From positions 1 through 57,319 of the forward strand of contig JAIIWC010000002.1 of NCBI GenBank assembly GCA_022745215.1: a DNA stretch of 57,319 bases. Reading direction: 5' to 3'. Source of the stretch: Collinsella sp. (GTDB lineage Bacteria; Actinomycetota; Coriobacteriia; Coriobacteriales; Coriobacteriaceae). Positions 1-7,795 of this stretch are shown here, in pieces. The notes below the pieces were generated by a model. That model was not told the DNA's origin. It saw nothing but the letters and a program-made list of their open reading frames with translations, and made no database searches. A program made the translations under genes and the position numbers. Numbering within the stretch: position 1 is the first letter of the stretch; every line of letters begins with the position of its first letter.

Positions 1-526
1 TCCAACGACGAATTCTAGGCGGTGTCCCAACCCTTTCAAGAAAGGGCAGAGGCGGGGGCATGCCCCCGCCTCTTACACCACATCTCTACGCGCTACCGGT
101 ACCCCAGTCGGCACCGTGCAAATTCCGGAATATTCAGCATCCCGGAGTCCACGGGAGCGGGTATCGGCGCGCAAAACCGCGCCGAAGACTCCGATCCTGA
201 GCCCCCGGTGCCTCGAGAACCGCTCGTTTTCTACGGAATGCGCCCCTTGACGCCCGCCTTTCGCCCAAAATCCAGCATGCAAGCGCCCCCGAATGCTGAT
301 TATTCCCAAAAATGCACGCCGCACCCCACCCCAGGCACCCGCAGCAAGAAGACGAATAGCCTCGACCTCCCCAGTTGCCGCAGGAGGCCCCAGGGCTTAC
401 CTCCCAAATCTTTCCGCAGGACGGAAGGGCCCCGCCGCGCGAAGCGCACGGCGGGGTCCTGACATGTCCGAGGACGATTTGGGAGGTAAGCCCTGGGGCC
501 TCCGATGGAAGCAGTCCTAGCCGAGG
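1..526. other. Gene-free region upstream (3') of pfkA
   Basis: No convincing coding region is seen; the open frames here lack ribosome sites and recognisable protein families. Bases 1-18 read as five codons and a TAG stop (S-N-D-E-F-stop), so they may be the 3' end of a gene entering from the left, but this cannot be shown. They are followed by two hairpins (31-72), about 270 bp without recognisable content, and then the long palindrome at 351-535. Confidence 0.6.
31..72 (+). terminator. Double hairpin, possible terminator of a gene to the left
   Basis: Two adjacent perfect inverted repeats are visible: CCCTTTC/GAAAGGG around a 2-nt centre (31-46), and a 24-bp palindrome with arms GAGGCGGGGGCA/TGCCCCCGCCTC (49-72). 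The T-run after it is poor (TCTT), so intrinsic termination to the right is only plausible. Position just after a possible stop codon supports the call. Confidence 0.4.
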
Positions 527-535
527 CTATTCGTC
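351..535. repeat. 185-bp long palindrome overlapping the pfkA stop
   Basis: Outer arms of 14 bp (351-364 and 522-535) are perfect inverted copies. After 18 unmatched bases on each side comes a perfect 28-bp inverted repeat (383-410 and 476-503). The centre contains a further GC-rich hairpin (CCCCGCCG ... CGGCGGGG, about 430-457). The equal spacing of the blocks suggests one ancestral inverted duplication. The right outer arm includes the last sense codons and stop of pfkA, so a mirrored copy of the end of that gene lies at 352-360. Confidence 0.8.
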
Positions 536-1606
536 GCCGAAGCTGATGCCCAGCGCTTTGGCCTCGCGCACCAGGTCGCTTTGGGGATCGACGTACTTGA
601 GCTTGCCGGCGACATCCTCGAGCGGCATGTGGCACATCTTGCCGTCGCGCAGGGCGATCATGTAGCCAAACTCGCCGCGCAGGCAGCCGAGTGCCGCCTC
701 AACGCCGCACTGGGTCGCAAAGATGCGGTCCTGGGCGTCGGGCTGGCCGCCGCGCTGCGTGTGGCCGGGGATGGCGACGCGGGTCTCGCGACCGGTCTTG
801 GCCTCGATCTCCTTGGCGATGTCGTACACGATTGACGGGCTCGTACGCTCGGCGAGCTTCTTCTTGTACTCCTTCTTGGACAGTGCCGCGTCCTCCTTGG
901 AGATGGCGCCCTCGGCGACGGCCACGATGGTAAAGCGGCTGCCGGTCTCCATGCGATGCTCGATGGTCTTGATGACGTTATCCATGTCGTAGGGAATCTC
1001 GGGAATCAGGATGACGTCCGCACCGCCCGCGACGCCGGCGTACAGCGGGATCCAGCCAACCTTGTGGCCCATGATCTCGATGACGAACACGCGCCCATGG
1101 CTCGAAGCGGTGGTGTGGATGTCGTCGATGCACTTGGTGGCGACGTCGATAGCGCTCGTAAAGCCAAACGTCATCTCGGTGCCCCAGGTGTCGTTATCGA
1201 TGGTCTTGGGCAGGGCGATAACGTTGAGGCCCTCTTCGCGCAGGCGGTTGGCAGTCTTGGTGGATCCGTTGCCGCCCAGCATAAACAGGCAGTCGAGCTG
1301 CAGCTTATGATAGGTGTGGACCATTGCGGGCACCTTCTCGACGCCATCGGCCTCGGGAACATCCAGGCGCTTGAACGGCGTACGGCTCGTGCCCAGGATG
1401 GTGCCGCCGCGGGTGAGGATGCCGCTAAAATCGGCGGGCGACATGACGCGGAACCTGCTGTAGATAAGGCCCTGGTAGCCGTCCTCAAAACCATAGATCT
1501 CGATAGGCTCTTCGCTATTGGTCATGAGCGTTTTGACAATGCCGCGCATGGTGGCGTTGAGCGCCTGGCAGTCGCCGCCACTGGTAAGAAGACCGATCCT
1601 AAGCAT
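527..1606 (-). CDS. pfkA: 6-phosphofructokinase (PfkA superfamily)
   Basis: Phosphorylates fructose 6-phosphate to the 1,6-bisphosphate in glycolysis. The 359-residue length fits the ATP-type/mixed family. The N-terminal LLTSGGDCQALNA loop, the GGNGS motif (111-115) and the catalytic PKTIDND (133-139) are all present, as are the MGHKVGW and PGHTQRGG substrate motifs. The active site is a hybrid. Gly follows the Asn at the position that is Gly104 in E. coli (ATP type), but Lys134 sits where E. coli has Gly124 (Lys is typical of PPi enzymes and of some actinobacterial ATP enzymes). Asn113 replaces the usual Asp103. The phosphoryl donor is therefore not decided by sequence. A GGAAGGA ribosome site precedes the ATG. 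Its stop codon lies inside the long palindrome. Confidence 0.95.
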   Translation of the reverse strand: MLRIGLLTSGGDCQALNATMRGIVKTLMTNSEEPIEIYGFEDGYQGLIYSRFRVMSPADFSGILTRGGTILGTSRTPFKRLDVPEADGVEKVPAMVHTYHKLQLDCLFMLGGNGSTKTANRLREEGLNVIALPKTIDNDTWGTEMTFGFTSAIDVATKCIDDIHTTASSHGRVFVIEIMGHKVGWIPLYAGVAGGADVILIPEIPYDMDNVIKTIEHRMETGSRFTIVAVAEGAISKEDAALSKKEYKKKLAERTSPSIVYDIAKEIEAKTGRETRVAIPGHTQRGGQPDAQDRIFATQCGVEAALGCLRGEFGYMIALRDGKMCHMPLEDVAGKLKYVDPQSDLVREAKALGISFGDE

Positions 1607-1644
1607 GATGAATCCTTCCGGGCAAGTTATAACATGCGCATAAG

Positions 1645-1677
1645 TTTACCCCCGCACACTGTTGATACGGGGGTAAA
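1645..1677 (-). terminator. Hairpin after the Ntn-hydrolase gene
   Basis: A perfect 10-bp stem (TTTACCCCCG/CGGGGGTAAA) with a 13-nt loop lies between the end of the Ntn-hydrolase and the start of pfkA, both on the minus strand. There is no clear U-run, so it may terminate or only attenuate. Confidence 0.5.
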
Positions 1678-1746
1678 ACGTGTTAGCTCAAGCGTATAGA
1701 AATGTAAGCAACGTCAGGCGAGCGTAAGGTCGATGGGCCTGGCTCC

Positions 1747-2832
1747 TTACAGCGCGAAGGCGTCGACGTCGCCCCAGTGGCGGCGCAGCGTGATGGCGGC
1801 AGCGGGCTCGGTGTTGTCGAAGACGACCGACCACTGCGTGTTGCTGGTGATGTCTTCCGGATTGGGCTCTTGCGCTGCAGCGCGTAGGGCCTTCCAAGCG
1901 ACTGCCTCATCTTGGGCGCCGGTATGGGCGTCGAGGACATCGGCGATGGCGACGGTGCGCTCTTTACCATGGCCCAGCTCGCCGTTCTTTTGGTTGGGGA
2001 GCACCTCGTCACCATAGCAGGCGTAGAAGTTCGTGACCTGGCGTACGGGCGTCGCCTTGCATGCACGGTCGGGATCGCGCGGATCCCACTCCACCACCCG
2101 CGCGTCACCGGCGGCGTCGTTGATAAAGAAGTGGTAGTCGCGTCCGGCCATGGCGTGCATGTCGTAGGCAGAAAGCAGGTCGACGGCCTCCTGCGTGGTA
2201 GCCGCGCGGTCGAGCACCAGGCGGATGGCGAGCGAGGTATTGATGACGGGGCGTTGCGTGTCCTGGTCGCAGGGCTTGGAATCCAGGGTGAGTACGGCAA
2301 TGGACACGCCGCATTCGTTAACACCGTCGAGCTGGGCAAACGGGCCCATGAGTGCGGCGGCGCGTCCGGTGACGGAGTCAAGCGGAGTGTTATCGCCCAG
2401 GTTGTTAAGGGCGGCAAACCCGATGGAGGCATAGCCGCCGCGTGGGTGATTGCGCACCAGCAGCGCCGAGGTGTCGTCCTTAAAGTCGTAATTGCGACCG
2501 GTGCGCACGCGGCCTTCGGCATCTACGGCGACAAAAGCGCTGCAGGCAAACTGGGGCGCCTGGACATGTGCCGGCACGCCGGGGAGCACCTGCGCCACCA
2601 CGGCATCGATGTAGGCCTGGTCGTCGCGCACGCCAGCGGCGATGATGCGGTCAAGGTCGTAGTCGTAGGCGATATCGATCGCGTACAGGTCGTATCCATC
2701 CGCATGGTCGGTCAAGCGTTTGAGCGACGCGACAGACTTGATTTGCTTGTGGTAAACGATACCGGTGGCAGCGGCAAGGCCGACGGCGACTCCCGCGACA
2801 CCGCAGGCGATGGCAACGTTACGTGGCTTCAT
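1747..2832 (-). CDS. Membrane-anchored choloylglycine-hydrolase-like Ntn amidase
   Basis: Predicted N-terminal nucleophile hydrolase of the linear amide / choloylglycine / acyltransferase group (peptidase families C59/C45). The likely nucleophile is Cys97 in FACSAF, followed by GRNYDF (112-117), the family's Arg/Asp signature; later N-x-x-S-x-A-like and VEWDP segments fit the fold. Residues 1-25 are a hydrophobic anchor with a basic start, so the enzyme should act at the outer face of the membrane. Bile-salt hydrolases have Cys as residue 2 and no signal, so this is not a standard bile-salt hydrolase. Activation here would need removal of about 96 residues by autoproteolysis. The substrate is unknown. 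A GAGGAG ribosome site precedes the ATG. The gene is divergent from the M18 peptidase. Confidence 0.75.
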   Translation of the reverse strand: MKPRNVAIACGVAGVAVGLAAATGIVYHKQIKSVASLKRLTDHADGYDLYAIDIAYDYDLDRIIAAGVRDDQAYIDAVVAQVLPGVPAHVQAPQFACSAFVAVDAEGRVRTGRNYDFKDDTSALLVRNHPRGGYASIGFAALNNLGDNTPLDSVTGRAAALMGPFAQLDGVNECGVSIAVLTLDSKPCDQDTQRPVINTSLAIRLVLDRAATTQEAVDLLSAYDMHAMAGRDYHFFINDAAGDARVVEWDPRDPDRACKATPVRQVTNFYACYGDEVLPNQKNGELGHGKERTVAIADVLDAHTGAQDEAVAWKALRAAAQEPNPEDITSNTQWSVVFDNTEPAAAITLRRHWGDVDAFAL

Positions 2833-2993
2833 GACGGCTCCTCTCGTCCTGTTAGCGTAATTGTCGCAAAAGGCGCGCGGGCATGATGGCTCAACTTGGT
2901 GAGTGGCGCGGAATTAAGCACGGAATGAAGAGTGCGGCGCTGGCGTGGCGGGGTATGCTGGAGGGGATCATCAGCCCAGCGAAAGGGGAGAGT

Positions 2994-4379
2994 ATGACGG
3001 ATCAGGAAACGCCCGAGCGCGTGCACGTGACGGCCGACGATATCGAGGCTGCCAACGACCTTATCGACTTTATCGAGGCATGCCCCAGCATGTTCCATAC
3101 GGCGGCGACCATTATGGCCGAGCTCGACGAGGCGGGCTTTACCTACCTGCCCGAGAATGCGGCGTGGGACATCGAACCGGGCGGTCGCTATTACACGCAG
3201 CGTAACACCTCGAGCGTTGTTGCCTTTAAGGTGGGCGAGGACCTGGCCGCGACGTGGGGCGAGGACGGCGTTGCCGGCGACTATCATTTTCAGCTCACGG
3301 CGTCGCACAGCGATTCGCCGACGTTTAAGGTCAAGGCCGTGCCCGAGCTTGACGGCGCGGGCGAGACGCTGCGCCTGAACACCGAGGCCTACGGCGGCAT
3401 GATCGACTACACCTGGTTCGATCGCCCGCTGGCGCTCGCGGGCCGCGTGTTGGTGCGCGAGGGTGACCGCATTGAGAGCCGCCTGCTTGCCACCGAGCGC
3501 GAGGTCGCTATTATCCCGAGCCTTGCCATCCATATGAACCGTGGCGTCAACGAGAGCTTTGCTCCCAACCGAGCCGTCGACCTGTGCCCGCTCATCAGCG
3601 CCGGCGAGCTTAAGCAGGGTGACTTCGATGCCCTGATCGCCGAAGAGCTGGATGTTGAGCCCGAGCAGATTCTGGGCCGCGACCTGTTCCTGGTCAATCG
3701 ACAGGATGCGCGTATTTGGGGCTGGGCCGATGAGTTTATCTCGACGCCCAAACTCGACGACCTGGCCTGCGCCTACACCTCGCTGCAGGCATTTTTGGGT
3801 GCCGAGAACGCGCGCGATGTCTCGGTCTTCTGCTGCTTCGATAACGAGGAAGTTGGCTCCGAGACCAAGCAGGGCGCCATGTCGACGTTCTTGGCCGACG
3901 CTCTGCGCCGCATTAACGGATCGCTGGGCTTTGACGACGAGTCGTATCATCGTGCGCTTGCCGCTTCGATGCTCGTGAGCTGCGACAACGCGCATGCCGT
4001 GCACCCCAACCACGCCGAGAAGTGCGACGCCCGCAACCAGGTGGTGCTTAACGGCGGCATCGTCATCAAAGAAGCCGCCAACCAGCACTACTGCACCGAC
4101 GCCTTTAGCCGCGCGGTGTTCCAGGCCATCTGCGATGACGCCGACGTGCCCATGCAGGCCTTCGCCAACAAGAGCGATATGGCGGGTGGCTCCACGCTCG
4201 GCAACCTGTCGAACATGCAGGCGAGCATGCATGCCGTGGACGTGGGCCTGCCGCAGCTGGCCATGCACTCGAGCTACGAGACCGGCGGTGTGCGCGACGT
4301 GATGTATGCCATCCGCGCCCTCACCGCCTTCTACGAGCGAAACCTAACCATCAACGGCGCCGAAAGCGTGGAACTCTAA
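2994..4379 (+). CDS. M18-family aminopeptidase
   Basis: Dinuclear-zinc aminopeptidase that removes N-terminal residues from peptides in the cytoplasm. Family motifs occur in order: ASHSDSP (first metal His/Asp, 104-109), YTWFDRPLALAGRV, IHMNRGVNE, DNEEVGSETKQGA (catalytic and metal Glu), SCDNAHAVHPNH (metal Asp) and a C-terminal MHSSYE in place of the usual HSxxE. The 461-residue length is normal. An in-frame ATG exists at 2883, but ATG 2994 is chosen because GAAAGGGGAG lies just before it and the product then starts in the usual M18 way. The motifs differ enough from PepF/ApeB-type enzymes that aspartyl specificity should not be assumed. Confidence 0.9.
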   Translation: MTDQETPERVHVTADDIEAANDLIDFIEACPSMFHTAATIMAELDEAGFTYLPENAAWDIEPGGRYYTQRNTSSVVAFKVGEDLAATWGEDGVAGDYHFQLTASHSDSPTFKVKAVPELDGAGETLRLNTEAYGGMIDYTWFDRPLALAGRVLVREGDRIESRLLATEREVAIIPSLAIHMNRGVNESFAPNRAVDLCPLISAGELKQGDFDALIAEELDVEPEQILGRDLFLVNRQDARIWGWADEFISTPKLDDLACAYTSLQAFLGAENARDVSVFCCFDNEEVGSETKQGAMSTFLADALRRINGSLGFDDESYHRALAASMLVSCDNAHAVHPNHAEKCDARNQVVLNGGIVIKEAANQHYCTDAFSRAVFQAICDDADVPMQAFANKSDMAGGSTLGNLSNMQASMHAVDVGLPQLAMHSSYETGGVRDVMYAIRALTAFYERNLTINGAESVEL

Positions 4380-4381
4380 AA

Positions 4382-4434
4382 CCTGCCAAAAAAGGGATGT
4401 TAATTTTGGCCGGTTTAATCTGGGCGAATGCAAA
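4382..4434 (+). repeat. CCTNCC hairpin repeat, copy 1 (diverged)
   Basis: Begins 2 bp after the M18 stop. Arms CCTGCCAAAA and TTTTGGCCGG flank AAGGGATG, followed by the tail TTTAATCTGGGCGAA. It matches the same intergenic repeat near 6747, 20385, 49883 and 54752, with more differences. Confidence 0.75.
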
Positions 4435-4465
4435 GGGTGAAACCGAACTAGATCTGTGATACGTG

Positions 4466-4499
4466 GCCGCTGAGGTGCAATGTGCCTCGGCGGCTTTTT
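4466..4499 (+). terminator. Intrinsic terminator of the M18 gene
   Basis: A 10-bp GC-rich stem (GCCGCTGAGG/CCTCGGCGGC, one G-U pair) is followed by TTTTT. Confidence 0.85.
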
Positions 4500-4540
4500 G
4501 TGTACAGAGCACGGCTAATGCTTATAAATGCTATACATGC

Positions 4541-4571
4541 TTTACGTATCTACCATAGAGTTTTATGATAG
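4541..4571 (+). promoter_or_regulatory. Promoter and putative operator of the toxin-antitoxin pair
   Basis: TTTACG (4541-4546) and TATGAT (4564-4569) are separated by 17 bp, a good sigma-70-type promoter. An imperfect inverted repeat (CTAcCATA/TTATGaTAG, 4550-4571) covers the -10 box, as expected for autorepression by an antitoxin. The leader is only about 20 nt and carries AAGGAGGGG. Confidence 0.6.
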
Positions 4572-4594
4572 TTTGGAAGTATTAAGGAGGGGTC

Positions 4595-4975
4595 ATGACC
4601 ACAACAGCCGCTCAGATCAACGTGCGTCTCGATGCCGATCTTAAAAGGAGTGGGGACGCCGCTCTCTCCAAGGCCGGTATGACGCCGAGCCAAGCGGTGC
4701 GAGCGCTCTGGCAGCTTGCAGCGTCGCTGGCCGATCGCCCCGGTGCGCTCGAGGATATCCTGCTGCCCAGTCGCGCCCGGGCGGAACAGCGCGAGCGCGA
4801 AAAGGCCGCCAAACGTAAGCTCGAGCTCATGGATCAGGGGTCGAAGCTATTTGCTGCCGCTTGCCGTGAGTCGGGAATCGATATGGTCAGGGCTCAGCCA
4901 TCGGACGACGAAGAGCTCAAACGGAATGCCTATGCGGATCGCTATGGCGAGGAGATGAGCTGGCTCTATGAGTGA
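4595..4975 (+). CDS. RelB/DinJ-like antitoxin
   Basis: 126 residues. The N-terminus (INVRLDADLKRSGDAALSKAGMTPSQAVRALW, about 8-40) is a ribbon-helix-helix of the RelB/DinJ kind, which binds DNA as a dimer. The acidic and charged C-terminal half (about 55-126) is the likely toxin-binding part. It overlaps the downstream PIN gene by 8 bp (ATGAGTGA), so the two are translationally coupled. The expected role is neutralising the PIN ribonuclease and repressing the operon. RelB-type antitoxins usually pair with RelE/YafQ toxins, so the PIN partner is a mixed pairing. Confidence 0.8.
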   Translation: MTTTAAQINVRLDADLKRSGDAALSKAGMTPSQAVRALWQLAASLADRPGALEDILLPSRARAEQREREKAAKRKLELMDQGSKLFAAACRESGIDMVRAQPSDDEELKRNAYADRYGEEMSWLYE

Positions 4976-5462
4976 GACTCCAAAGCGCATCTTGGTTGAC
5001 ACCAACGTGTGGCTCGATTACTTCATTCCCTCACGACGTGGTCGTTCGGTGGCGAATGAGTTTTTACGCGATGCATGCACGGCGCAGGTGGATTTGCTGT
5101 ATGCGGCGACATCGTCCAAAGACCTGTTCTATTTGATTTCAAGCGAACATAAGGCATGGTATCGGCGAGAGCATGGTTCGCTTTCCCAAGATGCCGCTGC
5201 GGCAGCGACATCGCTTGCATGGGATTGTCTTAGCGTGCTGTCGCAGCTTGCCACGCCAGTGCCCTGTGACCTGAGCGATATATGGATGGCGAGTAGGCAG
5301 CGTGAGCTCCATAGCGATTACGAAGACGATTTAATCATTGCGGCAGCGATGCGCGCTCAAGCAGATCTACTGGTCACCAACGATGCCAAACTCTGTTCAC
5401 ACGCACCCGTCGCAGCAATGAACGTCGAAAACGCAAGAAACTATCTAACAACGCTTAAATAG
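4968..5462 (+). CDS. PIN-domain ribonuclease toxin
   Basis: 164 residues forming one PIN domain. Candidate metal-binding acids are Asp11 (LVDTNVWLDYF), Asp52 (SSKDLFYL), Asp120/Asp121 (DYEDDLIIAAA) and Asp139 (LLVTNDAKL). PIN toxins cut structured RNAs such as tRNA or rRNA in a Mg-dependent way. The domain appears intact. Translation is coupled to the antitoxin by overlap. No other part of a mobile element is visible nearby, but a mosaic of repeats begins right after the stop. Confidence 0.85.
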   Translation: MSETPKRILVDTNVWLDYFIPSRRGRSVANEFLRDACTAQVDLLYAATSSKDLFYLISSEHKAWYRREHGSLSQDAAAAATSLAWDCLSVLSQLATPVPCDLSDIWMASRQRELHSDYEDDLIIAAAMRAQADLLVTNDAKLCSHAPVAAMNVENARNYLTTLK

Positions 5463-5790
5463 CGCTAGACCTCACTGGCCGAATAATGGTCAGCGAGAGT
5501 TCCCGGGCTGAGTCAGCACTGGTTAGGCCCCGTAGGTCGAACAAAAGTCAGCGAGAGCCCGTCTGGGCGAGCAAGGTGCCTTGAAAGAGGGGGGCATTGG
5601 CCTTCTGGCCATGCCCGACGATTGAAAGGCAGATTGCCGTCCAGACGGGGTCGCAGCGTCGAGTGCTCCGCCGTTCGTTAGAACGGCGGAAAAAGATGAG
5701 GTCGCGCCTTTGAAATTGAGCGGCAGATTGGCCAAACGGCGAGCTCGTAGCGTTGAGCAGTTCCGGCGTTCGGTAAAACGCCGGAACAAA
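5463..5790. repeat. Intergenic mosaic of tandem diverged repeats and hairpins
   Basis: No gene is seen. Two copies of a TCGAACAAAAGTCAGCGAGAG-like block lie at 5479-5499 and 5537-5557. A 9-bp inverted repeat (CCCGTCTGG/CCAGACGGG, 5558-5566 and 5641-5649) encloses a GGGCAT-GGCC hairpin (5592-5616). Two diverged tandem units of about 70-76 bp follow (5622-5690 and 5710-5785), each ending in a hairpin: GCCGTTC/GAACGGC and GTTCCGGCGTT/AACGCCGGAAC. The last hairpin may end the hydroxyacid dehydrogenase transcript. Confidence 0.7.
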
Positions 5791-6726
5791 TTAGTGCTCA
5801 ATCCAGCAGCGCAGGGTTTCGCCCGCCTGCAGATGGCGCAGGTTCTCCGCGGCGATGTCGACGACGTTGTTGAGCGTGGCGGCCAAGTGGAACCAGCCGG
5901 AGACGTGCGGCGTGATGAGCATGTTGGGTGCATCCCACAGCGGGCTTGTGGCGGGCAGCGGCTCGGGGTCGGTGACGTCGACTGCGGCGCCGGCGAGGTG
6001 CCCGGACTCCAGAGCGGAAACCAAGTCGTCGGCGACCACAAGATCGCCGCGGCCGCCGTTGGCAAAGAAGGTGCCCGGTTTCATCGCGGCGAAGAACTCG
6101 GCGTTCGCCAGGCCGCGGGTCTCGGGTGTGCTGGGCATAAAGGATGCGACGATGTCAGCCTCGGCCAGGCGCTCGGGGAGGGCGTCCATGCCGTCCATGT
6201 CCTCAAACACGATGGGGTAGACGAGCGGATGACGCTTGATACCGCGGACGTGCGCGCCCATGCTGCGGCAGAGCGTGGCAAAGTGGCCGCCGATATCGCC
6301 CGCGCCCAGCACCAGCACGTTGGCGTTTTTGAGCGAGGTGACCGGACCTAAATCCTCCCAGCGATGCTTGCGCTGCAAGTCGTGATAGCCGGGCAGGCGC
6401 TTGATCATGGAAAGGACCATGGCAAACATGTGCTCGCTCACGGCCTGGCCATAGGCACCCACCGAGCAGGAAAGCTTAGCGTCGGCTGGCACGGTGCCGG
6501 CGGCCAAGTAATCGTCATAGCCGGCGGTCTGTAATTGCAACAGCTGGAGATGCTCGCATGCCGTGAGCATGCCAGGGTCGATGTTGCCCAAGATCACGTC
6601 CGCATCGGCGACCTGCTTGCGCGTGGCGGCGTCGGAGCTCGTGTAGATAAAGTCCTCGCCCGGAGCGCTCGACTCAAGAATTGCGCGATGGCGGTCATTG
6701 ACGGGCAGCAAAACCAGAATGTTCAC
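5791..6726 (-). CDS. D-isomer 2-hydroxyacid dehydrogenase family protein
   Basis: NAD(P)-dependent oxidoreductase of the D-2-hydroxyacid family, reducing a 2-oxoacid or oxidising a D-2-hydroxyacid. The Rossmann motif is VLGAGDIGGHFA (about 139-150). The catalytic set is recognisable: Arg in NGGRGDLV, Glu in TDPEPLP and His in ITPHVSGW. The 311-residue length is normal. The start codon is GTG at 6726 with GGAGAGGA about 8 nt upstream. The substrate cannot be read from sequence. Confidence 0.85.
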   Translation of the reverse strand: MNILVLLPVNDRHRAILESSAPGEDFIYTSSDAATRKQVADADVILGNIDPGMLTACEHLQLLQLQTAGYDDYLAAGTVPADAKLSCSVGAYGQAVSEHMFAMVLSMIKRLPGYHDLQRKHRWEDLGPVTSLKNANVLVLGAGDIGGHFATLCRSMGAHVRGIKRHPLVYPIVFEDMDGMDALPERLAEADIVASFMPSTPETRGLANAEFFAAMKPGTFFANGGRGDLVVADDLVSALESGHLAGAAVDVTDPEPLPATSPLWDAPNMLITPHVSGWFHLAATLNNVVDIAAENLRHLQAGETLRCWIEH

Positions 6727-6745
6727 AAGCAGTCCTCTCCGCTCA

Positions 6746-6800
6746 ACCTACCAAAAAAGAACAGGTTTATTTTGGCAGGTTTTATCAGGCAAAACGTTCA
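6746..6800 (+). repeat. CCTNCC hairpin repeat, copy 2
   Basis: Arms CCTACCAAAA and TTTTGGCAGG flank AAGAACAGGTTTA, followed by TTTTATCAGGCAAAACGTT. It lies between the dehydrogenase start and the end of map. Confidence 0.8.
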
Positions 6801-6846
6801 AATAAAACGCCGGATGCAAGACGAACGTGCCCGTCAGCATCCGGCG
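6800..6846 (-). terminator. Intrinsic terminator of map
   Basis: On the minus strand a perfect 10-bp stem (CGCCGGATGC/GCATCCGGCG, 6808-6846) is followed by TTTTATTTG. Confidence 0.8.
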
Positions 6847-6855
6847 TATCTACAG

Positions 6856-7743
6856 CTACCAGCTGAGCAGTTCGTAGCCGTCCTCGGTCACCACGAGCTG
6901 CACCTCGCACTGGGCCGAATCGCTGCCGTCCTTGGTGCGCACGCACCAGCCGTCGCCCTTGCTAATCTTGATATCGGGCGCTCCGGCATTGACCATGGGC
7001 TCGATGGTAAAGACCATGCCCGGAGCCATGATGGTGTCTACATCGGGCGCCTCGGTGGTAAAGCCCACAAACGGGTCCTCGTGGAACTCCTTACCGATGC
7101 CGTGTCCGCCGTACTCGCGCACCACGCTAAAACCGGCGTCCTCGACCGTCTTTTGCACGGCCTCGGCCATGACGGAGAGCGGCAGCCATGGCTTGACGGC
7201 TGCCAGACCCGCCTCCACGCTGGCGCGGGTGACGTCGACCAGGCGCTGGCGCTCGGCCGAGACTTCGCCGATGCAGAACATGCGGCTCGAGTCGCTAAAG
7301 TAGCCGTCTAGGATCGTGGAGCAGTCTACGTTGATGATGTCGCCCTCGTGCAGCACGTCCGTGTCACAGGGAATACCGTGACAGACAACGTCGTTGATCG
7401 AGGTGCACACGCTCTTGGGGTAGCCCTCGTAGTTGAGGTCGGCCGGCGTGCCACCGTGCTCGACGGTGTAGTCGTAGATCATCTGGTCGATCTGGTTGGT
7501 GGTCATGCCCGCGGCGATGCGCTCGCCTACGTAGTCGAGCACGCCCACGTTGATGGCGGCGGAGCGCTTGATGCCCTCGATGTCGGCGGGCGTCTTGTAG
7601 AGCGTACGGGGCAGAACCTCCCAGCCCTCCTCCCACAGGCGCTCGAGGCGCTCGTCGAAGGCGCTATGGCATTTCTTATATTTTTTGCCGCTGCCGCACC
7701 AGCAAGCGTCGTTGCGGCCGGGCACGGGTCCTTTGTCATACAT
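6856..7743 (-). CDS. map: Type I methionine aminopeptidase with SEC-C zinc motif
   Basis: Removes the initiator methionine from nascent proteins. Residues 8-27 form a SEC-C motif (GRNDACWCGSGKKYKKCH; Cys14, Cys16, Cys25, His26), which binds zinc and probably helps ribosome docking. The pita-bread catalytic domain follows, with metal ligands recognisable in NVDCSTILDGYFSD (two Asp), GHGIGKEFHE (His), FTIEPM (Glu) and AQCEVQ (Glu). 295 residues fit SEC-C-extended type I enzymes. AAAGGAAG precedes the ATG. Confidence 0.95.
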   Translation of the reverse strand: MYDKGPVPGRNDACWCGSGKKYKKCHSAFDERLERLWEEGWEVLPRTLYKTPADIEGIKRSAAINVGVLDYVGERIAAGMTTNQIDQMIYDYTVEHGGTPADLNYEGYPKSVCTSINDVVCHGIPCDTDVLHEGDIINVDCSTILDGYFSDSSRMFCIGEVSAERQRLVDVTRASVEAGLAAVKPWLPLSVMAEAVQKTVEDAGFSVVREYGGHGIGKEFHEDPFVGFTTEAPDVDTIMAPGMVFTIEPMVNAGAPDIKISKGDGWCVRTKDGSDSAQCEVQLVVTEDGYELLSW

Positions 7744-7795
7744 GGCTAACTTCCTTTCATCCGCAGCTAGTATAGCCCACCCACGCGTCCATAAA

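Noticed and set aside
73..324. 83-codon minus-strand frame left of pfkA
   Set aside because: No ribosome site or recognisable protein; Arg-rich composition looks like non-coding GC-rich DNA.
1747..2832. Ordinary bile-salt hydrolase
   Set aside because: Lacks Cys at residue 2 and carries an N-terminal membrane anchor; only the wider family can be supported.
2829..4268. 479-codon open frame antisense to the M18 gene
   Set aside because: Shadow frame of a GC-rich gene; no ribosome site, no family motif, and the opposite strand has a full set of peptidase motifs.
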